From Methylonatrum kenyense (GTDB lineage: Bacteria; Pseudomonadota; Gammaproteobacteria; Nitrococcales; Aquisalimonadaceae): a stretch of 64,000 bases of DNA. The notes beneath the pieces were generated by a model that ran no database searches, was not told where the DNA came from, and saw nothing but the letters and a program-made list of their open reading frames with translations. Location: the NCBI RefSeq assembly GCF_023195885.1, contig NZ_JALPKO010000008.1:62001-126000 (forward strand), given 5' to 3'. This document shows, piece by piece, positions 35,346 to 47,546 of this stretch (the first letter of the stretch is position 1; each line of letters starts with the position of its first letter). The position numbers were made by a program, and so were the translations under genes.

Positions 35346-38300
35346 GATCGGTACCCGTCTGTCCCCGAAACCGCCGCGCAACCTCCGCGTCGGACAAGCC
35401 TTCCACCAGGTCCAGCACCGACAGCGACCCCCTGCTTCGGGCCGTCTGCTCCCGTCTGCCGGACTCCGCCGCCTGCCGCTCCGCAGCGGCGGCAGACGGG
35501 GCGCCGTCTTCGGCTTCGTCCTCAGGCATCATCCGGTTGGCCAGATGCGCCACCAGCGCATCGACGGTGGGAAAATCGAACAGCAGCGTTGCCGGCAGCG
35601 ATTCCCCGATCTCGCTGGCCAGGGCGTTGCGGAGTTCCACTGCCAGCAGGGAATCCAGGCCGACCTCACCCAGCGGCTGGCCACCGTCCGGCACCCGGCC
35701 AGCGGGTAGCGCCAGGACCCTGCTCACGCACTGTTCCACGCCCTTGCGCAGGACCTGCATGCGGCGGCGGGGAGACGCCCTGGCCACTGCCGCGGCGATG
35801 GTTTCGCGAGATGCCGGCTGATCCTGGCGCCGGCTGCCGGAGGCCGGCACCGAGGCGCGCAGGAACCCGTCCAGCAGCGGGTTGTGCCGGCCCAGGGAGG
35901 CCATAAAGGCGTTCCAGTCCATAGGCGAAGCCACCACGCTGCCGCCGCGGAACTGGCCCGCTAGCTGTTCGAACAGCGCCAGGCCACGCTCCGGGGCGAT
36001 CTCCAGCACACCCCGCTGAGCCACGCGGGACACCGTGCCGTAACGGACAGCGGCGCCGGTGCCGCTCCAGGCGCCCCAGGCAATGGACAGCGCCGGCCGT
36101 CCAGCAGCGGTCAGGGAGGTGGCAAGCGCGTCCAGGTAGGCGTTCGCCGCCGAGTGGTTGGCCTGCCCGGACGAGCCGAAAACCCCGGAGATGGATGCGA
36201 AGAAGACCAGAAAATCCAGCGGATCAGACGCTGTTTCCGCGGCCAGGGCGGTGCTGGCATGAACCTTGGCCGTAAAGACCCGGCGGAAGCGCTCCCAGCT
36301 CTGTTCCGGCAGCAAGGCGTCGTCGAGCATGCCCGCACTGTGCACCAGACCGCGCAACGGCCGAGCCTGGTCCGCTCGCGCCGACGCGAGAACGCGTGCC
36401 CGGTCCGCCGCCGAACCCATGTCGCCCTGCAAGACCTCCACGGCCGTGCCCTGCTCCTGCAACCGGCGAACACAGGCGACGGCATCATCGTCCGGGGCGT
36501 TGCGCCCCACCAGCAGCAAGCGGCCGGCGCCCCGCTGGCAGAGCCGTTCGGCCACCAGCAGCCCCAACCCCGACAGGCCCCCGGTCACCAGGTAACTGCC
36601 ATCCGGCCGGGCGGGGATTTCGCCACGAGGCGTCCGGGCCAGCACCAGTTTGCCGACATGGCGGCCCGCGGCCATGTCCCGGAAGGCTTCCACCGCACGG
36701 TTCATGGGCAGGATGCGATGGGGCAGCGGTTTCAGTTCGCCACGCTCGAAACGCGGCACCAGGGCCTGCAGACCACGCTGGATGGCGTCCGGTTCGGTTT
36801 CGATCAGGGGGCTCAGGTCCACCACCAGATAACGGATTCCGGATTGCAGCCCCGCCGTCCGTTCCACCGCCTCCTGATCCCAGATGCCGGTCTTGCCCAA
36901 TTCCAGGAATCGCCCGTTGGTCGCCATGGTTCGCAGGCCCGCCGGGATGAACTCCCCCGCCAGGCTGTTGAGCAGCAGATCAACTCCGCGGCCATCGGTG
37001 ACGGTCAGCACCTGCTCCGCGAAGTCCAGGCTACGGGAGTCGAACACCGCCTCGACGCCCATGTCGCGCAGCAGCTGCCGCTTGTGCTCGGTACCGGCGG
37101 TGCCGAACACGCGCAGACCGGCCGCCAGGGCAAGCTGGACAGCGGCCATGCCCACGCCGCCGGCGCCGGCATGGATCAGCACGGTTTCGCCGGGTTGCAT
37201 GCCACCGACGTGGCGCAGCGCATGATCCGCGGTCAGGAAGGCAATGGGCATGGTCGCCGCGGCGGCGATGGAGAACCGCTCCGGCACCCTGGCGACCAGG
37301 TCGGCATGCAGATTGACGAAATCGCCGAAGGCACCGGCCGCGGCCATGACCCGGTCGCCCACCGCCACGTTATGGACGGCGCTGCCGGCACGACGCACCA
37401 CGCCAACGCATTCCCCGCCCAGACGGGTGCCGACGTACTGCACCCCCAGGGCATGCATCACGTCGCGGAAGTTCAGGCCGGCCGCCTCGATCTCGATTTC
37501 CACCTCGTCGTCGGCCGGCGGCGTGCGCGGGCAGGGCTCGAAATGCAGTTCGTCCAGCACCCCGGCCCGGCCGAAGGTGAGCCGCGACGGCTCGGCGTCT
37601 GCCGATGCGATGTCCTCCAACGGCAACGTTTCCAGTCGCGGCAGCTGGAAGCCGTCGGCACGCAGGGCCAACTCGGGCTCGGTCACAGGAACCGCCAGGC
37701 GAGTCACCAGACTAGCCTCAAGCGCTTTATCTGGTATTGATGGCAAATCAATAATCCGGGTGCTTATCTCAGGCCGTTCCACACGGATAGCCCGGAGCAT
37801 GCCCCAGAGGCTCGCCTGGGCCGGATTCGCTACCGTATCGACCACCGATGCCTGCATCGCCCCGCGGGTCAGCACGTGCAGCCTCGGTGCGGCATCACCC
37901 AGGGCGGCCAGGGACTGGAGCAGGCGCAGCAGGCCCTCGCCCCACAGATCAAGCGAACTTCCCTCCTCGCTCACCGCCTCGCCGACCGGCTGATCCAGAG
38001 ACCAGCAATACAGCACATCCGTAGTGCCAGACGGCGGCTGGATCAGCGCGGCGCAATCCTCGGCAACGGGTGGGACCTCGCGCAGCTCGACCGTGGCACC
38101 GGCCCGGCGCAGATCGTCGGCAAGCCGCGCGGCAGTACCACCCCGATCGGCCAACACCGTCCACGCCCGCGCCGACTCCGGCAGTACCACCGTGCCCGGA
38201 TCGTCGTCGCGGCGGGCGATGACCAGTGCCTGACGACTGATTACCGAGTCCCCCTCACCGGGCGCGGCAGTTACCGTCACCGAGAAACCCAGCTCGCCGC

Positions 38301-41300
38301 AGACCTGTCGCCAGCGGGCGCGGTCCAGCAGCGGGTAGTCCAGCCGCAAGTCCGTATCGGTGAAAGCCCACCAGCCGTCCAGCAGGCCCACGGTCAGGTC
38401 GTGCCACGGCTCCGGCTCCACTGCTTCCAGGGCAATCAGCACACCGCCCGGGGCCAGAAGCTCCCGCACCCGGCGCAGCGAGGCACGGATGTCCCGGGTG
38501 GCATGCAGCACATTCGAGGCAAGCACAACGTCGTGACCACCCGTGGGGATACCCTGAACCTCCGGATCCTTGTCCAGATCGAAAACCCGGAAGTCGGTGC
38601 CCTGGTGATGGCCGAATTCCTCGGCGGCGCGGGAGACGAAGAGCGCACCGATATCGGTAAACAGGTAGCTGAACCGCCCGGCCGGCAGTGCCGGCAGCAC
38701 ATGGGCGGTGGTGCCGCCGGTGCCGCCGCCGATCTCGAGCAGGCGAACAGGCCGGTCGGCCGGGGCACTGCGCAGCACCGTCTCCACCGCATCGCGGACC
38801 AGGCCGTTCAACCCCCTGGCCACCGGGGTGTCCCGGTAGAGCGCGGCGAGGTCCCGCGCGTCGCCGCCCGGGAAAAGGATTCCGTGAGGGTCTTCCCGCC
38901 CATCGAGCATTGCTGCCAGGTTCTCGCCGCAGCGCCGGACCACGGCAAACTCCGGGCTGGATGCGTAATCACGGCTTGCGATACCCTCCGCCAGCGCCGA
39001 CACCGTCTGTTCGGGCAGAATCCGGACCGTGTAGCCGTCGGTCCCCGATTGCAGCACTCCCTGCTCCGCCAGGATTGTCAGGTAGCGGGAGACAAGCTGT
39101 TGGTGGCGTGGAAGGATTCCGAGCGCCGCCACCAGATCCCCGGCCTGCACAATGTCACCCTCGGCTGGCTTCCAGCCCAACATCTGCAGCGCCTCGACGA
39201 TGTAGGCGACCGTGAGTCGGCGAAGATCAGCATAGAATGCGTCGACAGCTCGACCGGCATCACCGGCGAGGAGGTCCGCCATGGCGGTTGTCAGGTCCCG
39301 GGCGGTAGCCGCGCTGTCCAGCCCGGCGGTGACTGCCTGCTTCGGCCCCGCCTCCTCCTGCAACCAGCGTATCCGGTAGGTGGCCTCACTGCCGGCGGAT
39401 GACGCACCGGCGCCAAACCCGGGTGGCGCGCGTTTCACCACCAGGCGCTGGATGCTAACGGCCGGCGTACCGTCCGCATCGTCCATCCGGATGGTGGCGG
39501 ACAGGGTTGCGCCGTCACCGACACCCTGGTCGTCCAGGCGTACGTGGCTGGTTACCGGCACGCCACCGTCACCGAAGCGAATGTGCTCTGCGGTCACCGG
39601 CAGATAGAGCGCCTCGTCGTCGCCACCACGGCCGTCCAGCGCCGCTACCATGAGCTGCAATCCGGCATCCAGTACCGTTGGATGGATGCAGTACCCGGCA
39701 TCGGCATCGGTGACCGCTTCCGCACATGCGATTTCGCCGAACGCCTCGCCGTCACCGAAACGCACACCGCGAACACCCCGGAAGGCCGGGCCGAAATCCA
39801 GCCCCCGGGTTCTCAACCGCGCGTAGAAAGCCTCCGCGTCCAGATATTGCGAACCGCAAGCCGACTTGCTGGCAACGGCCACCGCATCCCGCCCCCGCGG
39901 CTCCCCGGGCGCGATACGGCCGTCCACATGCAGGGTGAACCCTTGTTCGTCCTCGCCGATGCTGTGCACCGTCAGCCGCGCAGGCCCATCCGCAACCGGC
40001 TGGATGCGCAGTTGCACCGCGCGCATGCGATCGTCCAGGACCAGCGGCGCCAGGATGGTGAAGTCCAGCAGCTCGGGCCGGGCCCAGCCCGGACCACGGC
40101 GGGCCGCGGCCAGGGCCATCTCCAGGTAGGCGGCAGCCGGCACGATGATCCGGCCGTTGACCGCATGATCCGCCAGGAATACCGGGCTGGTTCCGGTCAT
40201 GGCCGCCTCCCAGCACCAGCCGCCGCCAGGGCTGACCAGCCGGTCCCCCAGCAAGGGATGTCGCTCGCGACGACGTGCCGGACTGGCCACGCCGTCACGC
40301 TGCGGCACCAGGGGCACCCACAGGGGATCGCGCTGGAACGGATAAGTGGGCAACCGCAGCCTGCGGTATTCCCGACCCATGTCCCTGGCCCGCCAGTCCA
40401 GTGTCCCGCCGGCGGCGTAAAGGGCAGCCACGGCGGCGGCCAGGTGTTCGCCCTGGTCGCCGTCGCGGCGCAGCGAGCCGATCCAGTGAAGCTCGGTGTC
40501 AGGCATTGCCCTGGCGCCCATACCGCAGAGCACGGGTGCCGGACCGCATTCCAGGAAGGTACGGAAACCCCGTTCCCGGGCGTATTCCAGACCGGCATGG
40601 AAACGCACCGGCTCACGGGCATGACGGACCCAGTACGCCGGATCCGCGAGCTCCGCGGCGCTGACGGGACGTCCTGTCAGATTGGAAATGAGCGGCACCC
40701 GCGGCTGCCGGAAGCAGGCGCGGGATACGACCTGTCGCAATCCATCCAGCATCGGATCCAGCAGATGGGAGTGAAAGGCATGGGACACCTTAAGTCTGCT
40801 GCAGTCGATTCCCTCCGCGCGGGCTTCTGCCGCCAGCAGGTCTACCGCTGCGGCCTCTCCGGAGACGACCACGGCATCGGGGCCGTTAACTGCGGCCAGG
40901 CCCATGGCGTGGGCATGGGGCGCCAGCAGTGGTGTAACCCGCCCCTCTCCTACCGCCACGGCCAGCATCGCGCCACCGGCCGGCAGGGCGTCCATCAATC
41001 GGCCGCGGTCCGCAACAATTCGAAGACCGTCCTCCAGGGACAGGACCCCGGCAACGGCAGCCGCCGTATACTCGCCGACACTGTGGCCCAGTACTGCTGC
41101 TGGCCGGACACCCCAGCTCTGCCAAAGCTCGGCCAGCGCCAGCCCCAGGGCATACAGCGCCGGCTGGGCGACCGCAGTGCGCATCAGCGCCGGTTCCGCG
41201 TTCTCGATCCTGCCGAACATGATATCCAGCAAAGGGATATCGAAGGACTCCCTGAGGACGGCATCACAACGGTCCATCACCTCACGGAACACGATCTCCT

Positions 41301-43029
41301 GGGCATAGAGCTCCCGCCCCATACCAACCCGCTGCGAACCCTGGCCGGTAAACAGGAAGACCGGGCGCGCCACGTCGCCGGTCGCCCTGCCCCGGAAACG
41401 TCCCGGCCGCGGCTGATCCGGATCGGTGGCGAAGTCCCGTAACGCGGCTAGCGTGTCGTCCCGTGATTTGCACACCAGGGCGAGACGTTCCGGCAGGTGG
41501 GCCCGACCCGCCCCGGCCGTATGGCAGACATCCGCCAGGGGAGCACTGGTCTCGGCCAGGGCTCCGGCCCAGGCCGCCGCCAGGGCACCAAGTGCTGCCG
41601 GAGTCTGCGCCGACAGCGGCAGCACCGGCACCGGTCGGGCCGACGTGATCTCCACCGGCCGTGCGGGCGGCGGTTCCTCGACGAGGATGTGGGCGTTGGT
41701 GCCGCTGAAACCGAAGGAACTGACCCCCGCCCGGCGCTTGCCGTCGGCCGTGGCCGGGAACGGCTGGTGCTCCGCCGCCACCCGAACCGGCAGCGATTCC
41801 CAGGGAATATGGGGGTTCGGGGTTTCGAAATGCAGTTGCCGGGGAACCTCACCGGCCTGCACGACCAGAATGGCCTTGATCAGCCCGGCGATACCCGCCG
41901 CACCCTCCAGGTGGCCAAGGCTCGCCTTGATGGTACCGATCAGCAGATCCGACTTGCCGTCCTCACGGCCGCGGCCGTAGGCGGCGCCAAGGGCTTGAAC
42001 CTCCAGCGGGTCGCCGAGTTCCGTGCCGGTGCCGTGGGCTTCCACATAGCCCACATCCGCCGGCTCCAGGCCGGCCTGCGCCAGGGCTGCACGAATCACC
42101 GCCTCCTGCGATGGACCATTGGGCGCGGTTAGTCCACTGCTGGGACCATCCTGGTTCAACGCTGAACCGCGGATCACCGCCCATATCGGGTCATTGTCCT
42201 GCCGGGCATCACTCAGCCGCTTCAGCACCAGCACACCGCAGCCCTCGCCGCGACCGAACCCATTGGCGCGCGCATCGAAGGCCTTGCAGCGGCCGTCGGG
42301 CGCCAGCATCCGCGACGCCTGAAAGGCGGCGGTGAGATCGCCCCCCAGGATCAGGCTGGTACCTCCCGCCAGGGCGAGATTACATTCCCGGTTTCGCAGG
42401 GACTGACACGCCAGGTGGGTAGCCACCAGGGACGACGAGCAGGCCGTATCAATGGACAGTGCCGGCCCCTGCAACCCCAGCAGGTAAGCAATCCTGCCGG
42501 AGGCCATGGACAGCCCCACACCGGAGGCGTAATGGGCGTGGATCAACTCCCTCCTGTTCGCCGCCTGCCCCTGGATCTGGGCGTAATCACTGCCCGTGAT
42601 GCCCATGAAGACCCCGGTGGCAGTCTGGCGCAGGCTGTCGGGGGCAATTCCGGCATTCTCCAGCGCTTCCCAGGCACATTCCAGGGCGATACGCTGCTGG
42701 GGATCGATACTGGCCGCTTCCCGGTGGGAGACACCGAACAACTCCGGATCAAATGCGCCGGGATCCAGGCTGAGATAGCCGGCGGGAGGAAGTTCGCCGT
42801 CTTGCGGCCAACCGGGGCGTGGCACCGGGGGGCACGCGCAGACTGCATCCGCACCATCGCGCAGCATTTGCCACAAGGCCGCCGGCGAATCCACCCCGCC
42901 CGGCATACGACACCCGATACCCACTACCGCCACGGGCTCGGCCTGCCGGGCCTCCAGTTCGCGAACGCGGCCTTGCAATGTCTCGAATTCGAGCAACGCG
43001 CGCTTGAGCGGCGAAAGTTGTTCGGTCAT
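35338..43029 (-). CDS. Type I PKS module 4: KS-AT-DH-cMT-ER-KR-ACP
   Basis: 2563 residues from the ATG at 43029 (MTEQLSPLKRALLEFETLQG), preceded by GGGGTGA. A TTG at 43086 overlapping the previous stop is possible but less likely. KS is 32-455 (Cys197, His332, His373). AT is 556-860 (Ser650; HAFH 750-753). DH is 922-1200 (HAVNGRIIVP from His955; Asp1121). cMT is about 1255-1605 (LEIGGGTGG 1431-1439). ER is 1810-2130 (GAGGVGMAAV). KR is 2140-2340 (TGGLSGLG; LDD at 2235-2237, B-type; Ser2279; His2292 at the Tyr position). The ACP Ser is 2460. Expected output: an alpha-methyl, fully reduced unit. The C-terminal 'VLDLVEGLSDAEVARRFRG' is the docking tail. Confidence 0.95.
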
Positions 43030-43082
43030 CTGTTTTGATTCACCCCGTGCCGATCCGTTGCTGGCGATTCCAGCCCACGCAG

Positions 43083-46000
43083 TCAATCCTCCTGGCCACC
43101 CTCGATCCGCCGCAGCAGTTCCGCCTCGGCCTCTTCATCCGTCAGCTCGTCGATTTCCATGGAGCGGCGTAGGCGTTCCGCATCCCTCCCGTTGATCTGC
43201 GATGCCTCCGGCGTCTCGCCCGCAAACAGCCGCGCCTGCAGGAAGCCGGCGATGGCCTCGATAGTCGGGTAGTCGAACATCAACGTCGCCGGCAGCGTCC
43301 GTTCGATTGCCAGGCCACGTTCCAATCGATTCCGCAACTGCACCGCCATCAGCGAATCCAGGCCCAGATCCATCAGCCGGTGGCGACGATCGGGACGCCG
43401 ATCCGGATCCAGTCGCAAGACCGCCATCACCTGCTCCCGAACATAGTCCACCAGCAGTTCCAGTTGCTCCTCCGACGCCGCCACCTCCAGCGCTGTGCGC
43501 CGTTCACGGATCACGTCGGGGCTGGCCACGGCAGCCACTCCGCCGCTCACCTCGGTGGCAGCCTCGACCGCATGCAGCGCCGGGGCCAGCGCTTGGCTCG
43601 GCTGTTGCTGACCGTCGGCCGCCGCCGTGCGCGCCATGATCACGTGCTGACCGAACACACCCGCCGGCGACCCCGCCTCCGGCAACACCCGGGCCTCGAC
43701 GAATCCGTGGGCCGTGAGGGCATCCTGCCACCGGGAGGCAGGCAACAAGGGGTTGTCTCCCCGCAACCCGTCCGCGAAGTGCTGCCAACCCTCCACCAGC
43801 CCGGCGCTGATCTCCAACCAGGCATGCTGCTCGGTCACTTCGACCAGCAGCAGCAGTCCACCTGGCGCAAGCAACTTGGCCAAGCGACCGATGGCACCCT
43901 CCAGGTCCCGGGCGGCATGCATCACATTGGCGCCGACAATGGCGTCGAAGCTTCCCGCGACCAGCCCCTGGGTCTCCAGCTCCCTGTCCAGGTCGAACTC
44001 GATGTAACGGGCGAAACCGTAATCGGCGAATTTACGGCGGGCATGGTTCAGGAACACGTCGGAAACATCGCTGAACACGTAACTGGTGGTTTCCGGATCC
44101 AGTAACGGCAGCAGAGTGGCGGAGGTCCCGCCCGTGCCCGCGCCCACTTCCAGAACGCGATACGGGCGCTGCGGCCGACCCTGGCGGGCAGCCGCCTCCA
44201 GCACAGCGCCGGCCACGGCATTGGCATAGCGGTTCATGTTGGCGGATTCGTAGAGGGCCTCGGACAGGTCATAGGAGCCCTCGGGGAACAGCATCTCCAG
44301 GGGACTTTCACGGCCGGCGACCACCTCCCGCAGCTTGCTGGCACAATGACGGATAAAGGCCATCAGTGCAGGGTCGTCACCCATGATCTGCTCGGACTCA
44401 CGGAGCCGGGCACCCAGGTCCTGCGGCGGCAATGGCGCGTCCACCATGAAAGTGTCGCCCTCCCGTCGCAGCACCCCGTCCCTGGCAAGCCGCTCCAGCC
44501 ACTTCTGCATCAGGTGGCGGTATAGGGCCGGGATGCCGAGGTCATGAATCAGCGAGTCCGCGTCCCGGGATTCGCCGGGCTTGGTGAATGCCCCCATGGC
44601 CCGCAGTGTCTCGGCCACATGCGCCACGGTGAAGCGTTCCAGGGCCTCCCACCGGCCTGGATAGGCATCAAGGTCCACCCCGATCGGCACGTAGGCAGAC
44701 TGGCGCCGACCGGCGCTCCAGGCACTCTCGAATAGCGGAGCGTGCTTCCGGATCCGCTGTCGATGGTCGACATCGGCGAGCCAGAACCGGCGGCGCTCGA
44801 ACGGATAGTTGGGCAGGGATACGATCCGGCCGCCGCAATGCCGGTAAAGCGCGCCCCAGTCCGGATTGAAACCATTGACGTACAACCCGGCCACCGCCTC
44901 CAGGAGACTGCTCCAGTCCTCACCGTCGCGGCACAGGCTTGACAGCCAGACTGCCTCGCCCTCGGTGTCCAGCCCCCGGGCCATGCCGGAGAGCACCGGC
45001 TGCGGGCCGATTTCCAGGAACAGGCGCTGGCCGGAATCCAGCAAGCCCTGGACGGACTGGTGAAAACGCACCGGCTCACGCACGTGGCGCCGCCAGTACG
45101 CCGCAGAGGTAAGCAGCCCTTTCGTCGCGGGAGCACCGGTAAGATTGGAAATGATGGCGACCCGGGGCTCCCGGAAGGTAATGCCTTCCGCCACCTGCTG
45201 AAATCGATCCAGCATGGGTTCCATCAGTGCTGAATGGAACGCGCGGGAGACGGCGAGCCGCCGACTGCCGATACCCTCCGCGGTGAAACGCCGCAGCAGC
45301 TCGTCGACGGCGGGCTCGTCCCCTGAAATGACCACGTTGTCGGGACCGTTGAAACACGCGATCTCGCAGCCGCCACCACGATCCAGCGCCGCCTGCACCC
45401 GATCGCCCCCGGTGAACACCGCGGCCATCGCACCGGGCTGCATCTCTGCCATCAGACGCCCGCGCTCGCTGATCAGCCGCAGGCCATCTTCCAGCCCGAA
45501 CACCCCGGCCACACAGGCAGCCACATATTCGCCCACGCTGTGACCGAGCACCGCCACGGGCTCCACGCCCCAGGATCGCCACAACGCCGCCAGGGCGTAC
45601 TCCACCGCGAAAATCGCCGGCTGCGCATATTCGGTTCCGTGAAGCAGGGGTAATCCGTCGTGCTGACTTGCGTCGTCGGCATGCGGTGCAAACAGGATCT
45701 CCGTCAAGGGTCGATCCAGCAATGGTTCGAGGATTTCCTCGCAGCGATGGAGCTCGTGTCGGAACAAGGGTTGGCTGTCGAAAAGCCGACGGGCCATGCC
45801 GGGATACTGCGAACCCTGGCCGGTGAACAGCAAGACCACCCCCGGTGACGCCGACAGATTGCAGCAGCCACGCTGCACAGCGCCGCGGAGCGCGCCCTCC
45901 GAAACCCGGGACAGGCCAAGCCGCAGCGCATCAAGGTCGCTGCCGCGTATTACCAGCCGGTGCTCGAAATGGGAACGCCCGACGGCAGCGGTGCGGCAAA

Positions 46001-47546
46001 TGTCGCTGGCCGACAATCCGCGGTCTCCCGCCTCCAGGAAGCACCGGTAGCTTGCCACCAACTCCGCCAGGGCCGCCTCACTGCGTGCTGAAACCGGCAA
46101 TAACCAGGCATCCGGAACGACCTCCGCCGCCCCGTGGCGATCCGCTTCCCGGGTATCCGGGGGGTCACCCAGCACCACGTGGGCATTGGTGCCGCTGAAG
46201 CCGAAGGAACTGACCCCCGCCGCCCGAACGGCGCCGTCCCGCGGCCAGGGCACAACCGTTGTAGCCACCCGCATGGCCTGCGGGTCCCAGTCGATATGCG
46301 GACTAAGGCTGCGCAGGTGCAGGCTTGGCGGGATGGCCTCATGCTGCAGCGCCAGAATCGCCTTGATCAGCCCACCGATGCCGGCCGCCGCTTCGGCATG
46401 GCCGAAATTGGATTTGGACGAACCCACCCACAATGGCCGGTTTTGCATGCGGTTCGCCGCAAACACCTCCGCCAGGGCGCCAGCCTCGATCGGATCGCCC
46501 AGGGAGGTACCGGTACCGTGGGCCTCCAGCAGATCGATCTCCGCAGGCGACAGGCCAGCGTTCTTCAGTGCCTCTCGGATCACGGCAACCTGCGACGGCC
46601 CATTGGGGGCCGTCAGCCCCCCGCTGCGACCATCCTGATTGCAGGCACTGCCACGGATCACCGCCAGCACCCGATCACCGTCGGCGCGGGCCTGGGACAG
46701 GCGCTTGAGGACCACCGCGCCACAACCCTCGGCGCGCACGAAGCCATCCGCCGAGGCATCGAAAGCCTTGCAACGCCCCTCCGGCGACATCATCCGGGCC
46801 TTGGAGAGGGTGATGGTGGGTTCAGGGGTTAGAATCAGGTTCACGCCGGCGGCGATGGCCATACGGCATTCATCTGCACGCAGACTCTGGCACGCCAGGT
46901 GAACTGCGACCAAAGACGAAGAACAGGCCGTGTCCACCGACAGGCTTGGGCCCTGCAGTCCCAGAAGGTAGGAGATCCTGCCGGAGACAACGCTATGGGC
47001 ATTCCCGGTGGCCACGTAGGCGTCCATGGCCTCGGCACCGGCAGCGTAGTTCATCTGCCAGTAGTCGCCATTGCAGACGCCGGCGAACATCCCGGTGCGG
47101 GTGCCCGCCAGCCGGTCCGGACTTTGGCCGGCGTGCTCCAGAGCCTCCCATACGACCTCAAGCAGCAGCCGCTGCTGCGGATCCATACCGGGGGCTTCCC
47201 GCGGCGAGATGCCGAAGAAATCCGGATCGAAAAGATCGATATTTTCCAGGAAACCTGCCCAGCGGGTATTCATCTTGCCCGGCGCGTCGGGATCGGGATC
47301 GTAGAGTGTCTCGATATCCCATCGCTCGGCGGGCACCTCCGATACGCCGTTCCGCCCCTCGACCAACAACTGCCAGTAAGCATCCGGGCTGCTGCCCCCC
47401 CCCGGGAAACGGCACCCCAAGCCAATGATGGCCAGTGGCTCCGCATGGCGCTGCTTCAACGCTTCCAGATTGGCATTCAGCTCGGACGCAAGGAAGGCCA
47501 GCCGTTTGGGTGAGAGCTTGGAGACCCTCTCGAGAAAATCGCTCAT
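43083..47546 (-). CDS. Type I PKS module 3: KS-AT-cMT-ACP (no ketoreductase)
   Basis: 1487 residues. The N-terminal docking element is 'MSDFLERVSKLSPKRLAFLA'. KS is 36-460 (Cys208, His343, His383). AT is 571-870 (GHSVGE Ser670; RAFH 768-771, malonyl-type variant). The C-methyltransferase is about 960-1306 (LEVGAGTGG 1132-1140). The ACP Ser is 1398 in GLDSL. Between cMT and ACP there are only about 50 linker residues, so there is no KR, DH or ER. It should therefore leave an alpha-methyl beta-ketone, the only unreduced carbon of the chain. The tail 'MEIDELTDEEAEAELLRRIE' is a docking element. The start overlaps the preceding gene as ATGA (47543-47546). Confidence 0.95.
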   Translation of the reverse strand: MSDFLERVSKLSPKRLAFLASELNANLEALKQRHAEPLAIIGLGCRFPGGGSSPDAYWQLLVEGRNGVSEVPAERWDIETLYDPDPDAPGKMNTRWAGFLENIDLFDPDFFGISPREAPGMDPQQRLLLEVVWEALEHAGQSPDRLAGTRTGMFAGVCNGDYWQMNYAAGAEAMDAYVATGNAHSVVSGRISYLLGLQGPSLSVDTACSSSLVAVHLACQSLRADECRMAIAAGVNLILTPEPTITLSKARMMSPEGRCKAFDASADGFVRAEGCGAVVLKRLSQARADGDRVLAVIRGSACNQDGRSGGLTAPNGPSQVAVIREALKNAGLSPAEIDLLEAHGTGTSLGDPIEAGALAEVFAANRMQNRPLWVGSSKSNFGHAEAAAGIGGLIKAILALQHEAIPPSLHLRSLSPHIDWDPQAMRVATTVVPWPRDGAVRAAGVSSFGFSGTNAHVVLGDPPDTREADRHGAAEVVPDAWLLPVSARSEAALAELVASYRCFLEAGDRGLSASDICRTAAVGRSHFEHRLVIRGSDLDALRLGLSRVSEGALRGAVQRGCCNLSASPGVVLLFTGQGSQYPGMARRLFDSQPLFRHELHRCEEILEPLLDRPLTEILFAPHADDASQHDGLPLLHGTEYAQPAIFAVEYALAALWRSWGVEPVAVLGHSVGEYVAACVAGVFGLEDGLRLISERGRLMAEMQPGAMAAVFTGGDRVQAALDRGGGCEIACFNGPDNVVISGDEPAVDELLRRFTAEGIGSRRLAVSRAFHSALMEPMLDRFQQVAEGITFREPRVAIISNLTGAPATKGLLTSAAYWRRHVREPVRFHQSVQGLLDSGQRLFLEIGPQPVLSGMARGLDTEGEAVWLSSLCRDGEDWSSLLEAVAGLYVNGFNPDWGALYRHCGGRIVSLPNYPFERRRFWLADVDHRQRIRKHAPLFESAWSAGRRQSAYVPIGVDLDAYPGRWEALERFTVAHVAETLRAMGAFTKPGESRDADSLIHDLGIPALYRHLMQKWLERLARDGVLRREGDTFMVDAPLPPQDLGARLRESEQIMGDDPALMAFIRHCASKLREVVAGRESPLEMLFPEGSYDLSEALYESANMNRYANAVAGAVLEAAARQGRPQRPYRVLEVGAGTGGTSATLLPLLDPETTSYVFSDVSDVFLNHARRKFADYGFARYIEFDLDRELETQGLVAGSFDAIVGANVMHAARDLEGAIGRLAKLLAPGGLLLLVEVTEQHAWLEISAGLVEGWQHFADGLRGDNPLLPASRWQDALTAHGFVEARVLPEAGSPAGVFGQHVIMARTAAADGQQQPSQALAPALHAVEAATEVSGGVAAVASPDVIRERRTALEVAASEEQLELLVDYVREQVMAVLRLDPDRRPDRRHRLMDLGLDSLMAVQLRNRLERGLAIERTLPATLMFDYPTIEAIAGFLQARLFAGETPEASQINGRDAERLRRSMEIDELTDEEAEAELLRRIEGGQED

